A DNA stretch of 64,000 nucleotides from Bifidobacterium tibiigranuli (GCF_009371885.1 NZ_QLZA01000001.1:186001-250000), one strand, 5' to 3'. Shown: positions 25,727 through 35,637, numbered from the stretch's first letter. Made by a program: numbers and translations. The notes: generated by a model not told the origin, from the letters alone.

Positions 25727-26797
25727 TCAGTTATGGTCTTTCTGTAGTTGTCGGCTCCGCTGCCGACGCCACTGGACGATTGCCGATACCAATGACGCTA
25801 TATTTGCAGCAAGCAGAGCAACGTTGAAGCTGTTGGAAAATGCGCCATGGCCCATATATCTGAGCCAGATTGCGGTGACATAAGCGATATCGACCAGCAC
25901 GATGGCGCCATACAGCCACACGTATCGCAGCTCCTTATGCGAGGAGCGTGGGAAGCGCTGCGCATACACTTCGGCAGGGCCGAACTCGTCCACCAGTTTC
26001 GATTCCGATTGCGCCGCATACTGCCGGGCGTCAGTGCAGATCTGCCTGACACGCCGTGTGGATATGTCACCACGCGACCGCAGCGCTCCTGCAAGGTCTG
26101 AAAGCCACGCTTCATCATCGGCAAATAGGTCATCTGCCGACAGGCCGGAAACCTCAGATTCCGGCGGCCATAGCCTTCCGATAATCCACGTCGCGAAGGC
26201 ATACAGCACCGCCGCAGGCAGCATGATGAGCCACATTGCCACCTGTGCCATCGGAATTTGCTGAATAAGCCACGCATATCCCGCAGTCGCACAAGCGCCG
26301 ATTGTAACAAGAACGGCGCATGACAGCACTGCCGCCGTCATAGGCCTGGTCCGAATGACACGCTGGTATATGCCCAGGCATCCGACGATTATCCAGGATA
26401 TCAACAGCGGCATGGCAGCGATGGCTACAGGAAACCTGTCACTCCCTTCGATGCAAGATATCACGGATAACACGCTTGCCGAGGCAAAGCCCCCGAGGAC
26501 TAAATCACGTACCGGGAGCACCTGTGATTGGAAGGCGTCAATCCCCATTGCCCGCCATTGCCGAACTTGTTCATCCACCCACTCCTGCGGGTCCCCGAAC
26601 AATTCGGCTATCGCTTCGTCGGATTCAGCCAGAGCCTCCGGAACGCCATCGAAAGCGAGGCGCACATGATGAACGTCAACATGGTCATCAATAAAGGCGA
26701 GAACGGCTCTGGCAAACCATTTCCTGTCTTCCGTACGCCCTCGTACGGAAGCGAACCGCTCTTCCATGTCGCTCAATGGTTGATTGCTGCCAGCCAT
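25727..26797 (-). CDS. PadR-associated membrane protein with HAAS-like domains
   Basis: Uncharacterised 356-aa membrane protein. A soluble N-terminus has a helical segment AELFGDPQEWVDEQ. About four hydrophobic segments lie at residues 97-205. A second soluble helical region with VDEFGPAEVYAQRFP follows, then two more hydrophobic segments near the C-terminus. The GDP-x-E-type helices resemble the HAAS/DUF1700 domains of membrane proteins that are paired with PadR regulators. The ATG at 26797 has AGGAAGGA upstream and overlaps the end of the padR gene by 25 bp, so the pair is coupled. A later ATG (26767) is possible but has no ribosome site. The function is probably a PadR-controlled envelope or stress response. 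Confidence 0.7.
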   Translation of the reverse strand: MAGSNQPLSDMEERFASVRGRTEDRKWFARAVLAFIDDHVDVHHVRLAFDGVPEALAESDEAIAELFGDPQEWVDEQVRQWRAMGIDAFQSQVLPVRDLVLGGFASASVLSVISCIEGSDRFPVAIAAMPLLISWIIVGCLGIYQRVIRTRPMTAAVLSCAVLVTIGACATAGYAWLIQQIPMAQVAMWLIMLPAAVLYAFATWIIGRLWPPESEVSGLSADDLFADDEAWLSDLAGALRSRGDISTRRVRQICTDARQYAAQSESKLVDEFGPAEVYAQRFPRSSHKELRYVWLYGAIVLVDIAYVTAIWLRYMGHGAFSNSFNVALLAANIASLVSAIVQWRRQRSRQLQKDHN

Positions 26798-27195
26798 GAT
26801 GCCTGGTCCTTCCTCGCGGTCTCCGGCGCTTTCTCTGCAGCGGGAGCAGCATGCAGCGCCACAGCCAAAGCGTTCCACTGCTCCCGTTCGCCACGCAGGC
26901 GACTTTGCCCTGCATCCGTGAGCGCATATACTTTTCGGCCCGGTCCGGAGCTGGCTTCCTCCCATTGGGAGGTGAGCCAGCCACCTTCGGTCAGCTCATC
27001 GAGGATCGGATACAGCGAGCCTCCTTTGGGCCTTCCGAAGCCGTCGGCTTCCAACGCCAATGCGATGCCATAGCCGTGCAGGGGCTCGTGCTCCACGGTT
27101 TGCAGAATCGCGGTGCGCATTGCTGCACGAATCCATAATGCGGGCCAGCAAGCGGCATCAGCAGTGCGATGAGCCGACTTATTAGTATCGAACAT
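26773..27195 (-). CDS. PadR-family transcriptional regulator
   Basis: Winged-helix repressor of 140 aa. The PadR core reads RTAILQTVEHEPLHGYGIALAL, then KGGSLYPILDELTEGGWL and SSGPGRKVYALTDAG, matching the family's helix-turn-helix and wing. A short helical C-terminus follows. It overlaps the downstream membrane-protein gene. An AT-rich palindrome covers its own start region, consistent with autorepression. A TATACT hexamer lies 7 nt before the ATG, so the mRNA may have almost no leader. It faces away from aroQ. Confidence 0.88.
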   Translation of the reverse strand: MFDTNKSAHRTADAACWPALWIRAAMRTAILQTVEHEPLHGYGIALALEADGFGRPKGGSLYPILDELTEGGWLTSQWEEASSGPGRKVYALTDAGQSRLRGEREQWNALAVALHAAPAAEKAPETARKDQASWLAAINH

Positions 27196-27209
27196 ATACC
27201 TAAGTATAT
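27194..27209. promoter_or_regulatory. Palindrome over the padR start
   Basis: ATATAC-CTAA-GTATAT overlaps the padR start codon and its -10-like hexamer. PadR regulators commonly bind AT-rich inverted repeats at their own promoter; here that is inferred from position and symmetry. Confidence 0.5.
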
Positions 27210-27339
27210 CATATATCTAGATAGTTTAATTGTTTTCGGCATTAAATTGCCGTGTCCTTGGCACTAGGGGATTGGGTTTTATATGATAAGTCCGGCAGAG
27301 AGCATTCGGCACAACTTTTGGAGAAGGAAGACAGCAGTC

Positions 27340-27807
27340 ATGGAAGCAACGCACAAGGGCACCCGCAACGTCATCGTCGTCAATGGACCGAATCTGGGGC
27401 GCTTGGGCGTGCGCGAGCCCGACGTCTACGGCAGTGACGATCTGGCCGCTCTGACCAGGCTGTGCGAAGGCTGGGGCAGCGAGCTCGGCCTGCATGTCGA
27501 AGTGCGCCAGAGCGACGACGAAGCCGAGATGATCGGCTGGATGCATCGCGCCGTCGACGAGCAGACGCCGGTGGTGATGAACCCGGCGGCCTTCACTCAT
27601 TACAGCTATGGCCTGTCCGACGCCGCCCACATGGTCACGGACGCCGGTCTGCCGCTTATGGAGGTCCATATCTCCAACCCCTCGGCGCGCGATTCCTTCC
27701 GCAAGTACAGCGTGATTTCACCGGTCGCCACCGGCACCATCACCGGCATGGGCTTCTATGGCTATCGCCTGGCTCTGGAAGCCATTGCCCACCTCCTTGG
27801 TGCGTAA
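27340..27807 (+). CDS. aroQ: 3-dehydroquinate dehydratase, type II
   Basis: Dehydrates 3-dehydroquinate in the shikimate pathway; works as a dodecamer in the family. The 155 aa show VVNGPNLGRLGVREPDVYG at the N-terminus (with the catalytic Tyr in VYG), NPAAFTHYSYGLSDA, EVHISNPSARDSFRKYS with the catalytic His, and a C-terminal GFYGYRLALEAI. The ATG at 27340 was chosen because the family start lies there; upstream in-frame codons add unrelated residues. It is separated from aroC-aroKB only by the minus-strand PadR pair, so an ancestral aro cluster was probably split by that insertion. Confidence 0.93.
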   Translation: MEATHKGTRNVIVVNGPNLGRLGVREPDVYGSDDLAALTRLCEGWGSELGLHVEVRQSDDEAEMIGWMHRAVDEQTPVVMNPAAFTHYSYGLSDAAHMVTDAGLPLMEVHISNPSARDSFRKYSVISPVATGTITGMGFYGYRLALEAIAHLLGA

Positions 27808-27882
27808 CGGAGCCTTTGGCTCCGTTCTTCGCAGCCTTAACGGCTGCTCACCTCACCTACAGACAGTCCACTGGACTGTCTG
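27806..27882. repeat. Three consecutive hairpins: dispersed repeat, reverse orientation
   Basis: Hairpins at 27806-27826 (AACGGAGCC stem), 27831-27847 (GCAGCC stem) and 27860-27882 (CAGACAGTCC stem) follow aroQ. Read on the minus strand, the second and third match the two-hairpin element at 56463-56521: the block GAGGTGAGCAGCCGTTAAGG here reads GAGGTGAGCAGCCGCTAAGG there. It may also end aroQ transcription, although the T run is short. Confidence 0.75.
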
Positions 27883-27931
27883 CTTAACGGTTCAGCGCAC
27901 AAGTCATATGCGAATGATAGATTGAAGTTCC

Positions 27932-29593
27932 ATGGTTAGAAGACAACATGGCAATTCGCAAGAGCACGTCACCAAGCATATTTTCGTCACAGGCGGCGTT
28001 GTCTCGTCCCTTGGCAAGGGGCTGACCGCCTCATCGCTGGGCAGGCTGCTGCGCAGCCGCGGCATCCGGGTGCTGCAGCAGAAGCTCGATCCCTACATCA
28101 ACGTGGATCCGGGCACAATGAACCCGTTCCAGCACGGCGAGGTCTACGTGACTGAGGACGGCGCGGAAACCGATCTCGACATCGGCCACTACGAGCGCTT
28201 CCTCGACGTGTTCCTGTCGCAGAAGGCCAATGTGACCACCGGGCAGATCTACCAGTCGGTGATTGACAAGGAGCGCGCGGGGGAGTACCTCGGCCAGTGC
28301 GTGCAGGTCATTCCGCACATCACCAACGAAATCAAAAGCCGCATGCGTGCGCAGGCCTCTGATGATGTCGACGTGATCATCACCGAAATCGGCGGCACGG
28401 TCGGCGACATCGAATCGCAGCCCTTCATGGAGGCGGCCCGCGAGGTGCGCCGCGATCTGGGCAGCGATAACTGCATGTTCGTCCACGTCTCGCTGGTGCC
28501 GTACATCGCCGCTGCACACGAGCTGAAAACCAAGCCCACCCAGCATTCCGTCATGGCGCTGCGTCAGCTGGGCATCGTCCCCGACGCGCTCGTGCTGCGT
28601 TCGGACCGCCCGCTCAACCAGTCCATCAAGGACAAGATCTCGCTTATGTGCGATGTGGATCCGCAGGGCGTGGTCAACTGCGTCGACGCGCCGAGCATCT
28701 ACGATGTGCCCAAGATTCTCTTCGACGAAGGGCTCGACGCCTATGTCGTGCGCGAACTTGAGCTGCCGTTCCATGATGTGGACTGGGCCGAATGGGAGAA
28801 CCTGCTCGACCGCGTGCACCACCCCAAGCATGAGGTCAACATCGCCATCGTCGGCAAGTACATCGATCTGCCTGACGCCTACCTCTCCGTCACCGAGGCC
28901 ATCAAGGCCGGCGGCTTCGCCAATTACGCGAAGGCAAACGTCAAGTGGGTGGCCGCTGATCTGTGCGAAACCACCGAAGGCGCGCGCGAACAACTCGCCG
29001 ACGTTGACGGCATCGTGATCCCCGGCGGCTTCGGCATCCGCGGCATCGAAGGCAAAATCGGCGCGCTCAAATACGTGCGCGAGAACAAGATGCCCGCCCT
29101 CGGCCTGTGCCTCGGCTTACAGTCGATGGTCATCGAATACTCGCGGCACGTGCTGGGGCTTGAGGACGCGAACTCCTCGGAGTTCGAAAGCGACTGCGAG
29201 AACCCGGTGATCGCCACGATGGAGGAGCAGAAGGACATCGTCGCGGGCAACGGCGATATGGGCCACACCATGCGTCTGGGCTCCTACCCGGCCGAACTCG
29301 AAGAAGGCTCGCTGGTTTCGCAGCTGTACGGTACCACGCATGTGACCGAACGTCACCGCCATCGCTACGAGGTGAATGTGGCCTACAAGGATCGCTTGCG
29401 CGAGGCCGGCCTCAACATCAGCGGCCAGAGCCCGGACGGCGAGCTCACCGAGTTCGTGGAGCTGCCGCAGGATGTGCATCCGTTCTACGTCGGCACCCAG
29501 GCCCATCCCGAGTTCAAGTCCCGCCCAACCAAGCCGCATCCGCTCTTCGCCGGGCTGGTCAAGGCCGCGCTCGATCACCAGACCGCGCGCTGA
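27932..29593 (+). CDS. pyrG: CTP synthase
   Basis: Makes CTP from UTP, ATP and glutamine. At 553 aa it is complete. The N-terminal amidoligase domain starts [16 protein letters not shown] with the P-loop, and [19 protein letters not shown] follows. The C-terminal glutaminase domain has the nucleophile in GLCLGLQS, an oxyanion loop IPGGFGIRG, and the [15 protein letters not shown] triad region. The ATG at 27932 has no clear ribosome site; the protein has a 15-residue N-terminal extension before the conserved start. A perfect 24-bp hairpin follows the stop. Confidence 0.97.
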   Translation: MVRRQHGNSQEHVTKHIFVTGGVVSSLGKGLTASSLGRLLRSRGIRVLQQKLDPYINVDPGTMNPFQHGEVYVTEDGAETDLDIGHYERFLDVFLSQKANVTTGQIYQSVIDKERAGEYLGQCVQVIPHITNEIKSRMRAQASDDVDVIITEIGGTVGDIESQPFMEAAREVRRDLGSDNCMFVHVSLVPYIAAAHELKTKPTQHSVMALRQLGIVPDALVLRSDRPLNQSIKDKISLMCDVDPQGVVNCVDAPSIYDVPKILFDEGLDAYVVRELELPFHDVDWAEWENLLDRVHHPKHEVNIAIVGKYIDLPDAYLSVTEAIKAGGFANYAKANVKWVAADLCETTEGAREQLADVDGIVIPGGFGIRGIEGKIGALKYVRENKMPALGLCLGLQSMVIEYSRHVLGLEDANSSEFESDCENPVIATMEEQKDIVAGNGDMGHTMRLGSYPAELEEGSLVSQLYGTTHVTERHRHRYEVNVAYKDRLREAGLNISGQSPDGELTEFVELPQDVHPFYVGTQAHPEFKSRPTKPHPLFAGLVKAALDHQTAR

Positions 29594-29602
29594 GAAGCAG
29601 GC

Positions 29603-29655
29603 TACTGGCATGAAAAGGCCGCTGACCACTCGTCAGCGGCCTTTTCATGCCAGTA
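29603..29655. terminator. Perfect 24-bp hairpin after pyrG
   Basis: The arms 29603-29626 and 29632-29655 are fully complementary around a 5-nt loop. Each contains a four-base A or T run in the stem, so it could act on both strands. Confidence 0.85.
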
Positions 29656-29860
29656 AGCCGAGGATAACGCTACAAAACGGACGCCAACGAGGCGCATTGC
29701 CGAAGAGAGGCGACAGTACCGGCCATTATTGCAACGCGCCCCGAACTGTGCGCAAAATCACGTCCCTGCTTGGCCGACAGGTGAACGATCCCTAGTATTT
29801 CGGCTCGACTTCTGTTAGGTTTACCTCTGGTACTTTCCCAAGGAATGGAGGCCGCGTACG

Positions 29861-31357
29861 GTGGTTGAGAAACAAACACCCAACGCCGCGTCTGACATGG
29901 AGATGAGCCAATATGTGGCTGATCGAGAACGTGTCAACGAGGAGAAAATCAAACAGGACGAAGAGATCCTTGATCAATTCGGCGAGTACGGCTACGGCTG
30001 GCATGATTCGGATGCCGCCGGCGAAGCCGCGCAGAAGGGCATCGACGAGAGTGTGGTCCGCGCCATATCGGCCGATAAGGGCGAGCCGGAATGGATGCTC
30101 GACTATCGCCTGAAAGGCTATCAGGCGTTTCTCGACAAGCCCATGCCCGACTGGGGTGTGGACTTGTCGGAGTTCCATGCCGAGAACTTCAAGTATTACG
30201 TGAAGCCGCTTGATAAGCAGGCCAAGAGCTGGGAGGACCTGCCCGACGATATCCGCAACACCTATGACAGGCTCGGCATCCCCGAGGCGGAGAAGAAGCG
30301 CCTGGTGTCCGGCGTCGCGGCGCAGTACGAGTCCGAGGTCATCTACAACTCAATACGCGAGGACCTCAAGGAGCAGGGCGTCATCTTCGTCGACACCGAT
30401 ACTGCGGTGCGCGATTACCCTGAACTGGTCAAGAAGTACTTCACGACCGTCATCCCGGCCGACGACAACAAGTTCGCCGCGCTCAACACGGCCGCATGGT
30501 CGGGCGGCTCCTTCGTGTACGTGCCCAAGGGCGTCCACGTCGACATCCCGCTGCAGGCCTACTTCCGCATCAACACGCCGAACATGGGCCAGTTCGAGCG
30601 CACGCTGATCATCGCCGACGAAGGTGCCTACGTGCACTATGTCGAAGGCTGCACCGCGCCGATCTACGCCACCGACTCGCTGCACGCTGCCAACGTGGAG
30701 ATCGTCGTGGAGAAGGGCGCGCGCGTGCGCTACACGACCGTGCAGAACTGGTCGACGAACGTCTACAATCTCGTGACCCAGCGCGCCTACGTGCGCGAAG
30801 GCGGCACGATGGAGTGGATCGACGGCAACATCGGCTCCAAGGCCACGATGAAGTACCCCTCGTGCATTCTTGCCGAGCCGTATGCCAAGGCGGAGACCAT
30901 GTCGCTGGGCTTCGCGGGCGAAGGCCAGTATCAGGACACCGGCGCGAAGATGATTCATCTGGCGCCGCACACCAGCTCGACCATCGTCTCCAAGTCGATC
31001 TCCCGCTCCGGCGGGCGCGCCGCCTACCGCGGCCTCGTCAAGATCGTCAAGGGCGCTGAGGGCTCAAGCTCCTCCGTGGTATGCGATGCGCTGCTGGTCG
31101 ATGAGATTTCGCGTTCTGACACTTACCCGCATGTGGATGTGCGCGAGGACGACGTGTCGATGGCCCACGAGGCCACCGTTTCCAAGGTCTCCGAGGACCA
31201 GCTCTTCTATCTTATGAGCCGTGGGCTCGAAGAGAAGGAGGCTATGGGCATGATCGTGCGCGGCTTCGTGGAGCCTATCAGCCGCGAGCTGCCGATGGAG
31301 TACGCGCTCGAACTCAACAGACTTGTGGAATTGCAGATGGAAGGATCGGTGGGCTGA
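29861..31357 (+). CDS. sufB: Fe-S cluster assembly scaffold SufB
   Basis: Scaffold subunit of the SufBCD complex on which Fe-S clusters are built. The 498 aa match the family. Conserved stretches include [45 protein letters not shown], and the C-terminal [22 protein letters not shown] start with GGAGG upstream. It is first in sufB-sufD-sufC-sufS-sufU-sufT. No SufR-type repressor gene precedes it, unlike many actinobacterial suf operons. Its stop overlaps an ATG at 31357 that could start sufD. Confidence 0.97.
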   Translation: MVEKQTPNAASDMEMSQYVADRERVNEEKIKQDEEILDQFGEYGYGWHDSDAAGEAAQKGIDESVVRAISADKGEPEWMLDYRLKGYQAFLDKPMPDWGVDLSEFHAENFKYYVKPLDKQAKSWEDLPDDIRNTYDRLGIPEAEKKRLVSGVAAQYESEVIYNSIREDLKEQGVIFVDTDTAVRDYPELVKKYFTTVIPADDNKFAALNTAAWSGGSFVYVPKGVHVDIPLQAYFRINTPNMGQFERTLIIADEGAYVHYVEGCTAPIYATDSLHAANVEIVVEKGARVRYTTVQNWSTNVYNLVTQRAYVREGGTMEWIDGNIGSKATMKYPSCILAEPYAKAETMSLGFAGEGQYQDTGAKMIHLAPHTSSTIVSKSISRSGGRAAYRGLVKIVKGAEGSSSSVVCDALLVDEISRSDTYPHVDVREDDVSMAHEATVSKVSEDQLFYLMSRGLEEKEAMGMIVRGFVEPISRELPMEYALELNRLVELQMEGSVG

Positions 31358-31377
31358 TGCCAGTCAAGGAAGTAAAT

Positions 31378-32580
31378 ATGCCAGTTGCGGATCCGAGCAA
31401 TCCCTATGCCATGCCGGCAGCCATGCCGTCAAGCGCCGACAAGGAGCCTCGCTCCTTCGACCTCGACGTGTTCGCCATGCCGACGCGCAAGCAGGAGGAC
31501 TGGCGCTTCACGCCGATCGACCGCATGAGCGAGTTCTTCAACGTGTTCAAGCCCAGCGGCCACACGACAGTCGCCGTGTCGAACATCGATGGCTCTGCGC
31601 TTGACGAATCGCATGTCACCGTGAGCACGGTGGCCTTGGGCGAAAGCCCCTCAGGCACGGTGCTCAAGCCCAGCGACCGCGCAGCCGTAGTCGAATGGAA
31701 TGCAGGCACGAAGGCCGTCGTGGTGCGCCTTTCCGGCGAACTCACGCAGCCCGTGCTGGTCAAGGTGCAGGCCCACGACTTCGATATGGACGCCTTCCAT
31801 CTGGTGATCGTCGCCGACGACAAGTCCCACGGCGATATCGTAGTGGAGCATGCCGGCCCCGCCAGACTCGCCGAAGGCATCGAACTGACCACCGGCAAGG
31901 ATTCGCATATCTCCGCCACCTTCATCCAGGAATGGGAGAAGGGCTCGAAGCATGTCGGCAACCAGCGCATCCACGTCGGCGCAGGCGCTTCGCTGCGTCA
32001 TTCCGTGGTGACGCTCGGCGGCGACGTCGTGCGCATCCGCATGGATCAGGACTTCGGCGGCGAAGAGGGCGACCTCAACATGCTCGGCATCTACTTCGTC
32101 GACCCCAGCGAGCATATCGAGCATCGCACGATGGTGGTGCACAACCACCCCGAATGCAAGTCGCGCGTAGTCTACAAGGGCGCACTTGATGGCAAGGCTG
32201 CGCATTCGACATGGGTCGGTAATGCGCTCATCCTGCCGAGCGCACCCGGCACCGACTCGTATGAGCTCAACCGCAATCTGGTGCTGACGCCCGGTGCCGT
32301 GGCCGATTCCGAGCCGAACTTGGAGATCGAGAACGGCAACATCATCGGCGCGGGCCATGCCAGCTCGGTCGGCCGCTTCGATGACGAGGAGCTGTTCTAC
32401 TTGCAGTCGCGCGGCATCAGCGAAATCGAAGCCCGCAAACTGGTCGTGCGCGGCTTCTTCGGCGAGCTTGTCGAAGAGATCGGCGTGCCCGCGATATCCG
32501 ACCATCTCATGACCGTGATCGACCGTCGCCTCTCCCGAGGAGAGAGCGGCGCCATGCAGGACGTATTAGAGGAGAAATAA
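31378..32580 (+). CDS. sufD: Fe-S cluster assembly protein SufD
   Basis: SufB paralogue that forms the SufB-SufD heterodimer. The 400 aa include FAMPTRKQEDWRFTPIDR at the N-terminus, the beta-helix core with HRTMVVHNHPECKSRVVYKG, and the C-terminal LQSRGISEIEARKLVVRGFFGEL shared with SufB (cited in part). I chose the ATG at 31378 because AAGGAAG lies 5 bp upstream. An ATG at 31357, overlapping the sufB stop, would add MPVKEVN, a near duplicate of the following MPV, and has a weaker site. Confidence 0.93.
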   Translation: MPVADPSNPYAMPAAMPSSADKEPRSFDLDVFAMPTRKQEDWRFTPIDRMSEFFNVFKPSGHTTVAVSNIDGSALDESHVTVSTVALGESPSGTVLKPSDRAAVVEWNAGTKAVVVRLSGELTQPVLVKVQAHDFDMDAFHLVIVADDKSHGDIVVEHAGPARLAEGIELTTGKDSHISATFIQEWEKGSKHVGNQRIHVGAGASLRHSVVTLGGDVVRIRMDQDFGGEEGDLNMLGIYFVDPSEHIEHRTMVVHNHPECKSRVVYKGALDGKAAHSTWVGNALILPSAPGTDSYELNRNLVLTPGAVADSEPNLEIENGNIIGAGHASSVGRFDDEELFYLQSRGISEIEARKLVVRGFFGELVEEIGVPAISDHLMTVIDRRLSRGESGAMQDVLEEK

Positions 32581-32585
32581 CAACC

Positions 32586-33365
32586 ATGTCAACACTCGAA
32601 ATCAAGGATCTCTACGCTTCCGTGGAAACGAAGGAAGGCCGCAAGCAGATCCTCAAAGGTGCAAGCCTGACCGTCAACTCCGGCGAAACCCATGCGATCA
32701 TGGGCCCCAACGGCTCGGGCAAGTCGACGCTGGCCTACACGCTGGCCGGCCACCCCAAGTACATTGTTGACTCGGGCCAGGCGCTGCTCGACGGGCAGGA
32801 CCTGCTCAAGATGACCGCCGACGAGCGCGCGCATGCCGGGCTGTTCCTGGCCATGCAGTACCCGGTCGAAGTGCCCGGCGTGTCGATGACCAACTTCCTG
32901 CGCACCGCCAAAACGGAAATCGACGGCAAAGCCCCGGCGATTCGCTCGTGGACCAAGGATCTGAACGAATCCATGAAGCGGCTGCGCATGGACCCGAAGT
33001 TCGCCTCACGCTCCGTGAACGAAGGCTTCTCCGGCGGCGAAAAGAAGCGCGCCGAAGTGCTCCAGCTCGAACTCCTGAAGCCGAAGTTCGCAGTGCTTGA
33101 CGAAACCGATTCCGGCCTCGACGTCGACGCGCTGCGCATCGTGTCCGAAGGCGTCAACCGCGCCAAGGACGACACCGGCCTGGGCATCCTCATGGTGACC
33201 CATTACACGCGCATCCTGCGCTATATCAAGCCCGACATCGTGCACGTCTTCGCCAACGGCCGCTTCGTCAAGACCGGCGGGCCTGAGCTGGCGGATGAGC
33301 TTGAGGAATCCGGGTACGATCAGTATCTTCCGGAAGGATCGGATTCCGAGTCCGCCTTGGCTTAG
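32586..33365 (+). CDS. sufC: Fe-S cluster assembly ATPase SufC
   Basis: ABC-type ATPase (not a transporter) that drives the SufBD scaffold. The 259 aa carry Walker A GPNGSGKST, the family-specific LAMQYPVEVPGVSM, signature FSGGEKKRAEVLQ, Walker B FAVLDETDSGLD and the H-loop VTHYTR. The DETDSGLD variant is the SufC hallmark. It begins 5 bp after sufD. Two long hairpins separate it from sufS, so transcript levels may drop there. Confidence 0.97.
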   Translation: MSTLEIKDLYASVETKEGRKQILKGASLTVNSGETHAIMGPNGSGKSTLAYTLAGHPKYIVDSGQALLDGQDLLKMTADERAHAGLFLAMQYPVEVPGVSMTNFLRTAKTEIDGKAPAIRSWTKDLNESMKRLRMDPKFASRSVNEGFSGGEKKRAEVLQLELLKPKFAVLDETDSGLDVDALRIVSEGVNRAKDDTGLGILMVTHYTRILRYIKPDIVHVFANGRFVKTGGPELADELEESGYDQYLPEGSDSESALA

Positions 33366-33379
33366 TTTTCCGTGTCTTC

Positions 33380-33466
33380 GTGGATTGGGCGGATATATGT
33401 TGTTCTGGACATTCAAGGCCATTCGGCCGAGCTTACGCCAGAACAACACATATCCGCCCAATCCAC
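33380..33466. repeat. 29-bp inverted repeat between sufC and sufS
   Basis: The arms 33380-33408 and 33438-33466 pair at 28 of 29 positions. The 29-nt loop contains its own small hairpin (GGCC-ATTC-GGCC). It begins 14 bp after the sufC stop and has no T run immediately after. It is probably an mRNA-stabilising or attenuating hairpin inside the operon. Confidence 0.85.
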
Positions 33467-33513
33467 TAGTGGTAAGGATCTTCCGAGCAGTTTTTTGTTT
33501 TTGAGCGGCTGAG

Positions 33514-33546
33514 ATGGTTTGTGGCGCATCGAGCGCCACAAACCAT
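33514..33546. repeat. 14-bp perfect hairpin between sufC and sufS
   Basis: ATGGTTTGTGGCGC and its exact complement around a 5-nt loop. A T-rich stretch (33491-33502) lies just upstream of it, not downstream, so it is not a standard plus-strand terminator. Confidence 0.8.
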
Positions 33547-33629
33547 AACGCTATGCGAGTGAAGGGCTTTACATACGGGGGTGGGGTGCCTAGGCTGGCA
33601 ACAGACGTTTCAGCGGCAAGGAGAAGATG

Positions 33630-34901
33630 ATGGTGGACTTTGGGGTTGTTCGCGGGGAGTTTCCGATTTTGGATCAGCGGGTGCATGGGCATCCGTTGGT
33701 GTATTTGGATTCGGCGGCTACGGCGCAGAAGCCGCAGGCGGTGATTGACGTGGAGAGCGAGTTCTATCGCACGATCAATGCGGGCGTGCATCGCGGGGCG
33801 CATGAGCTTGCCGCGCTGAGCACCGAGGCGTTCGAGACGGCCCGCGCCAAGGTCGCCAAGCTGGTTGGTGCCGACAGCGAGGAAGGCCACGAAGAGATCG
33901 TGGTCACCGCTGGGGCCACCGCAGGGCTCAATCTGCTCGCCACAGCCTTCGGCAACGCGTCGCTGGGACGCGGGGGAGAAGCCGCGCAACGCTTCGCATT
34001 GAAGCCGGGCGATGAGATTGTCGTCTCCAAGGCCGAGCATCATTCGGTATTGCTGCCCTTCCAAGAGCTTGCCGCGCGCACCGGTGCCACGCTGCGCTGG
34101 TTCGATTTGAGCGAAGACGGGCGTATTCGAGCCGATACGGCCAATGAAGTGATTACGCCGCGCACGAAAGTCGTCGCCATCACGCATGTGTCGAATGTCA
34201 CCGGCGCAGTGACCGAGCTGGCGCCGATTGTCGCACGGGCGCATGAGGTCGGCGCGGTGTTCGTGCTGGACGCCTGCCAGTCCGTGCCGCATATGCCGAT
34301 TGATTTTCATGCGCTCGATGTGGATTTCGCCGCGTGGAGCGCCCATAAAATGTATGGCCCGACCGGGGTTGGCTTCCTCTATGGTCGCCGCGAGCTGCTT
34401 GAAGCGCTGCCGCCGGCATCCTTCGGCGGATCGATGGTCGAATTGGCGTGGATGGACCAGCCGGCGCAGTATATGGAGCCACCGGCACGCTTCGAGGCCG
34501 GCACGCAGCCGGTCGCACAGGTCGTCGCAGCCGGAGTGGCTGCCGACTGGATGCGCGAGATCGGCATGGAGAACATCGCGGCGCATGAGCATGCGATAGC
34601 CGGTGAGCTCCTGCATCTCGGCGATATCGAAGGCGTGCGCATCCTCGGGCCTGCCGACGACCACGACCGCATCGGCACCGTGGCTTTCGACGTCTCCGGC
34701 GTGCATCCGCATGATGTCGGCCAGTTCATCGACGCGCAGGGCATCGCCATCCGCGTCGGCCACCACTGCGCGCAGCCCGTGCACCGGCATTTCGGGCTGT
34801 ATGCGTCCAACCGGGCCTCCACCGGCGTCTACACCAGCATCGAGGACGCGCAGGCACTGCTTGAAGCAGTGAAGCATGTCCGCGAATTCTTTGAACGCTG
34901 A
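33630..34901 (+). CDS. sufS: Cysteine desulfurase SufS
   Basis: PLP enzyme that takes sulfur from cysteine for Fe-S assembly. The 423 aa include VRGEFPILDQRVHGHPLVYLDSAATAQKP (start region, cited in two joined blocks), the PLP lysine in WSAHKMYGPTG, and the active-site cysteine in IAIRVGHHCAQP, the group II (SufS) pattern. The second of two adjacent ATGs (33630) is 6 bp from AAGGAG and is preferred. An extra loop of about 12 residues (SLGRGGEAAQRF) lies in the N-terminal domain. It precedes sufU, its sulfur-accepting partner. Confidence 0.96.
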   Translation: MVDFGVVRGEFPILDQRVHGHPLVYLDSAATAQKPQAVIDVESEFYRTINAGVHRGAHELAALSTEAFETARAKVAKLVGADSEEGHEEIVVTAGATAGLNLLATAFGNASLGRGGEAAQRFALKPGDEIVVSKAEHHSVLLPFQELAARTGATLRWFDLSEDGRIRADTANEVITPRTKVVAITHVSNVTGAVTELAPIVARAHEVGAVFVLDACQSVPHMPIDFHALDVDFAAWSAHKMYGPTGVGFLYGRRELLEALPPASFGGSMVELAWMDQPAQYMEPPARFEAGTQPVAQVVAAGVAADWMREIGMENIAAHEHAIAGELLHLGDIEGVRILGPADDHDRIGTVAFDVSGVHPHDVGQFIDAQGIAIRVGHHCAQPVHRHFGLYASNRASTGVYTSIEDAQALLEAVKHVREFFER

Positions 34902-34936
34902 GCGGCTGCAAGAGTTACTACCAAAGGGTTACTACT

Positions 34937-35512
34937 ATGAGTGATTTCGGCATGAGCGACGACGAGCTTGAGCAGATGTACCAGGAGGTCATCCTCGATG
35001 CTGCGCGCAATCCGCACGGCAAGGAAAGTTTTGCGCAGGACCTCTCCAACGAGGCTTCGCAAGCCTTACCGGCTGCTGGCGAGACCACGCTGCGGGCCAG
35101 CCACGAATACTGTACGCCGGGCGAATCCCACCAGTTCAACCCGACCTGCGGCGACGAGGTCACCGTGCATGTCGAAGTCGGCGATGAGGATCCGCGCCGC
35201 ATCGAGCGCTTGGTATGGGACGGTCAGGGCTGCTCCATCTCGCAGGCGAGCCTGTCGGTGATGACCGATCTGGTCAGCGGCAAGACGGTGGACGAAGCCA
35301 TGCGGCTGTTCACGATCTTCCACACCCTCATGCAGTCGCGCGGAGCCGGGCTGGACAATGATGCGGATGACGAGGCGCTAGGCGATGCCGTGGTGTTCCA
35401 GGGCGCGTCGAAATACCCTATGCGCATCAAATGCGCGCTGCTCGGCTGGGAAGGGCTTAAAGACTCCTTAGCTAAGGCGCTGGCAACGCAGTCGCAAGGA
35501 CTGGAAGCCTGA
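34937..35512 (+). CDS. sufU: SufU-type Fe-S scaffold/sulfurtransferase
   Basis: Zinc-dependent sulfurtransferase partner of SufS in Gram-positive bacteria. Its three cysteines are in NPTCGDEV, DGQGCSISQAS and MRIKCALLGWEGL. The conserved YQEVILDAARNPHGK opens the protein. The 191 aa are longer than B. subtilis SufU (147): an insert of about 30 residues (roughly residues 38-65) lies between the N-terminal helix and the first cysteine, and an acidic insert (NDADDEALGD) lies near residue 140. ATG at 34937, 35 bp after sufS. Confidence 0.94.
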   Translation: MSDFGMSDDELEQMYQEVILDAARNPHGKESFAQDLSNEASQALPAAGETTLRASHEYCTPGESHQFNPTCGDEVTVHVEVGDEDPRRIERLVWDGQGCSISQASLSVMTDLVSGKTVDEAMRLFTIFHTLMQSRGAGLDNDADDEALGDAVVFQGASKYPMRIKCALLGWEGLKDSLAKALATQSQGLEA

Positions 35513-35637
35513 ATAAGCTATCAGATACGGCCTAGTAGCGGAATCGTATTGCAGTGCAGGCTGTTGTAGTGCAAAACTGTGACATAGGTACCAGTGATGC
35601 GCAATCATAACGTGCAAAAGCGAACAAAGGATAAGAC

